A stretch of 32,648 nt of DNA from VRUE01 sp963748075 (lineage in GTDB: Bacteria > Actinomycetota > Thermoleophilia > Solirubrobacterales > 70-9). The translations under genes were made by a program, and so were the position numbers. Positions 31,319 to 32,648 of the stretch are shown piece by piece (the stretch's first letter is position 1; each line of letters starts with the position of its first letter). The stretch lies in assembly GCA_963748075.1 (NCBI GenBank), contig CAVVHQ010000047.1, positions 1 through 32,648 on the forward strand. Direction: 5' to 3'. The notes beneath the pieces are model-generated. The model ran no database searches. It saw only the letters and a program-made list of their open reading frames with translations, and was not told where the DNA came from.

Positions 31319-32647
31319 ATGCTCCCTCCCGAATCGAAGAGCAGTCCGCTCGTCCAAACGCTGCGCTGGAGCTTCCGCCCGCTGCCCTTCCTGCAGGAGT
31401 GCCGCGAGAAGTTCGGCGACGCCTTCAGCGTCAAGTTCATGGGGTTCGAGCGGCCGATGGTGATGATCTCCGACCCGGAGGCGATCAAGGCCCTCTACAC
31501 CGAGCGCGCCCACGGGCTGCCCCCCGGCCGCAACGTCGTCCTCGAGCCGATCCTCGGCTCGCGCTCGCTGCTGCTGCTCGAAGGCGCCGAGCACCTGGCG
31601 CGCCGCCGGGTGATGCTGCCGCCCTTCCACGGCGAGCGGATGCGCTCCTACGAGCCGATCCTCACCGAGATCGTCGACGCCGAGATCGACTCCTGGCAGC
31701 TCGGCGAGGAGTTCGCGATCCATCCGCGGATGCAGGCGGTGACGCTGGAGCTGATCCTCCGCGTCGTCTTCGGCGTCAGCGAAGGGCCGCGGCTGGAGCG
31801 GCTGCGCGGGATGCTCAGCCGGGTGCTGGCGGAGACCGCATCGCCCTGGACGCAGCTGATCGGGCTCGCCTCACGCCGCTTCGGCGGCCGCGGGCCCTGG
31901 GCCAAGTTCGAGGGTCAGCTGAAGGAAGTCGACGAGCTGCTCTACGCGGAGATCGCCGACCGGCGCGCCGCCGGCGGTCTGGAGGAGCGCGACGACATCC
32001 TCTCGGCGCTGATGCTGGCCCGCTTCGAGGACGGCGAGGCGATGAGCGACACCGAGCTGCGCGACCAGCTGCTGACCCTGCTGCTCGCCGGCCACGAGAC
32101 GACCGCGACGGCGCTCGCCTGGAGCTTCGACCTGCTGCTGCGCCACCCGCGCGAGCTGGGCCGCCTGCGCGACTCGCTCGAGGCGGGCGAGGACGACTAC
32201 CTGCGGGCGGCGATCACCGAGTCGCTGCGGCTGCGCCCGGTCGTGCCGCTGGCCGGCCGCCGCCTCGCCAAGGAGCTGAGCGTCGACGGGCGCACCCTGC
32301 CCGCCGGCACCGACGTCACCCCGGCGATCTGGCTCGCCCACACCCGCGCCGACGTCTACCCCGAGCCGTTCGCCTTCCGGCCCGAGCGCTTCCTCGAGGA
32401 GGGGCCGGACACCTACGCCTGGATCCCCTTCGGCGGCGGCGTCCGCCGCTGCCTCGGCGCCTCCTTCGCCGAGTTCGAGATGCGGATCGTCCTGCGCGAG
32501 GTGCTGAGCCGCTGCGAGCTGCGCAAGGCCGACCCGGCGCCGGAGAAGATCGGCCGCCGCAACATCACCCTCTCGCCGCGCGCCGGCACCCCGGTCGTCG
32601 TCACCGCCCGCCACCCGGCCCGCGAGCGCGAGCCGCTCGCCGCCTAG
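31319..32647 (+). CDS. Cytochrome P450
   Basis: A soluble bacterial P450 of 442 aa. The I-helix oxygen-activation motif AGHETT is at residues 257-262. The K-helix ESLR (Glu301, Arg304) and PERF follow. The heme loop FGGGVRRCLGASFAEFE has the iron ligand Cys378. Heme-binding helix C (HLARRRVMLPPFHGERM) is near residue 98. The open frame extends upstream to 31238, but ATG 31319 (MLPPESKSSPLVQTLRW) gives a normal N-terminus; no good ribosome binding site is seen, so it may be leaderless. No ferredoxin or reductase gene is next to it in the window. The general type resembles CYP135/CYP138-like proteins, but family assignment and substrate are not certain. Confidence 0.95.
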   Translation: MLPPESKSSPLVQTLRWSFRPLPFLQECREKFGDAFSVKFMGFERPMVMISDPEAIKALYTERAHGLPPGRNVVLEPILGSRSLLLLEGAEHLARRRVMLPPFHGERMRSYEPILTEIVDAEIDSWQLGEEFAIHPRMQAVTLELILRVVFGVSEGPRLERLRGMLSRVLAETASPWTQLIGLASRRFGGRGPWAKFEGQLKEVDELLYAEIADRRAAGGLEERDDILSALMLARFEDGEAMSDTELRDQLLTLLLAGHETTATALAWSFDLLLRHPRELGRLRDSLEAGEDDYLRAAITESLRLRPVVPLAGRRLAKELSVDGRTLPAGTDVTPAIWLAHTRADVYPEPFAFRPERFLEEGPDTYAWIPFGGGVRRCLGASFAEFEMRIVLREVLSRCELRKADPAPEKIGRRNITLSPRAGTPVVVTARHPAREREPLAA

Positions 32648-32648
32648 C

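Noticed and set aside
31246..31488. N-terminal extension of purC to 31488
   Set aside because: It is antisense to the start of the P450 gene and has no family similarity. GTG 31245 gives the usual PurC N-terminus.

Overview
The window reads as a piece of chromosome from a GC-rich actinobacterium (roughly 70% G+C by eye). A member of the Thermoleophilia/Solirubrobacterales fits best, but that is inference. Supporting signs are the Ala/Arg/Gly-rich proteins, frequent GTG and TTG starts, an F420-type nitroreductase, a DrrA/DrrB-type exporter, a DIP1984-family protein and a two-subunit pyruvate dehydrogenase E1. Many genes carry single-base frameshifts in otherwise well conserved proteins, and essential purine genes are among them. 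These look like indel errors of an uncorrected assembly rather than real decay, so I list broken genes as CDS and give approximate shift positions.

Layout. 1-3374: tRNA-Ala(CGC), a frameshifted acidic Glu/Pro-rich protein, an ABC exporter pair, tRNA-Ala(TGC) and a deazaflavin-dependent nitroreductase. 3440-6479: an MMPL exporter and two divergent small genes that share a domain. 6521-18349: a 2-oxoacid dehydrogenase and lipoate region, mostly on the minus strand. It holds lipB-lipA, pdhA-pdhB-pdhC with overlapping stops and starts, and lpdA. A plus-strand membrane-protein gene and an AlbA_2-type regulator with a DsbA-like gene are interposed. 18342-21369: thiamine synthesis, with thiE on the minus strand and, divergently, a TPP riboswitch followed by thiO-thiS-thiG. 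21444-21517: tRNA-Lys(TTT), then a tRNA-like relic and a strong hairpin. 21781-31245: purine synthesis on the minus strand in the order purC-purS-purQ-purL, then purF-purN-purH, with DIP1984, acylphosphatase and YbaK-like genes between the two halves. 31319-32647: a cytochrome P450.

How the genes work together. PdhA/B/C with LpdA form a pyruvate dehydrogenase complex. LipB and LipA make the lipoyl group carried by the E2 subunit PdhC. PdhA needs thiamine diphosphate, which the thi genes help to make under TPP feedback. The pur genes cover most steps from PRPP to IMP, but purM, purD, purE/K and purB are not in the window.

The most unusual feature is a set of palindromic DNA elements of about 80-150 bp lying inside open reading frames: one in lipB, one in the membrane-protein gene at 8376 and two in the linkers of pdhC. 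Two copies match at about 89%. The three full-length copies share the ends CCGCGGGT/ACCCGCGG, have lengths divisible by three and keep the host frame open. This resembles, by analogy only, the Rickettsia palindromic elements, and may be an undescribed actinobacterial family.
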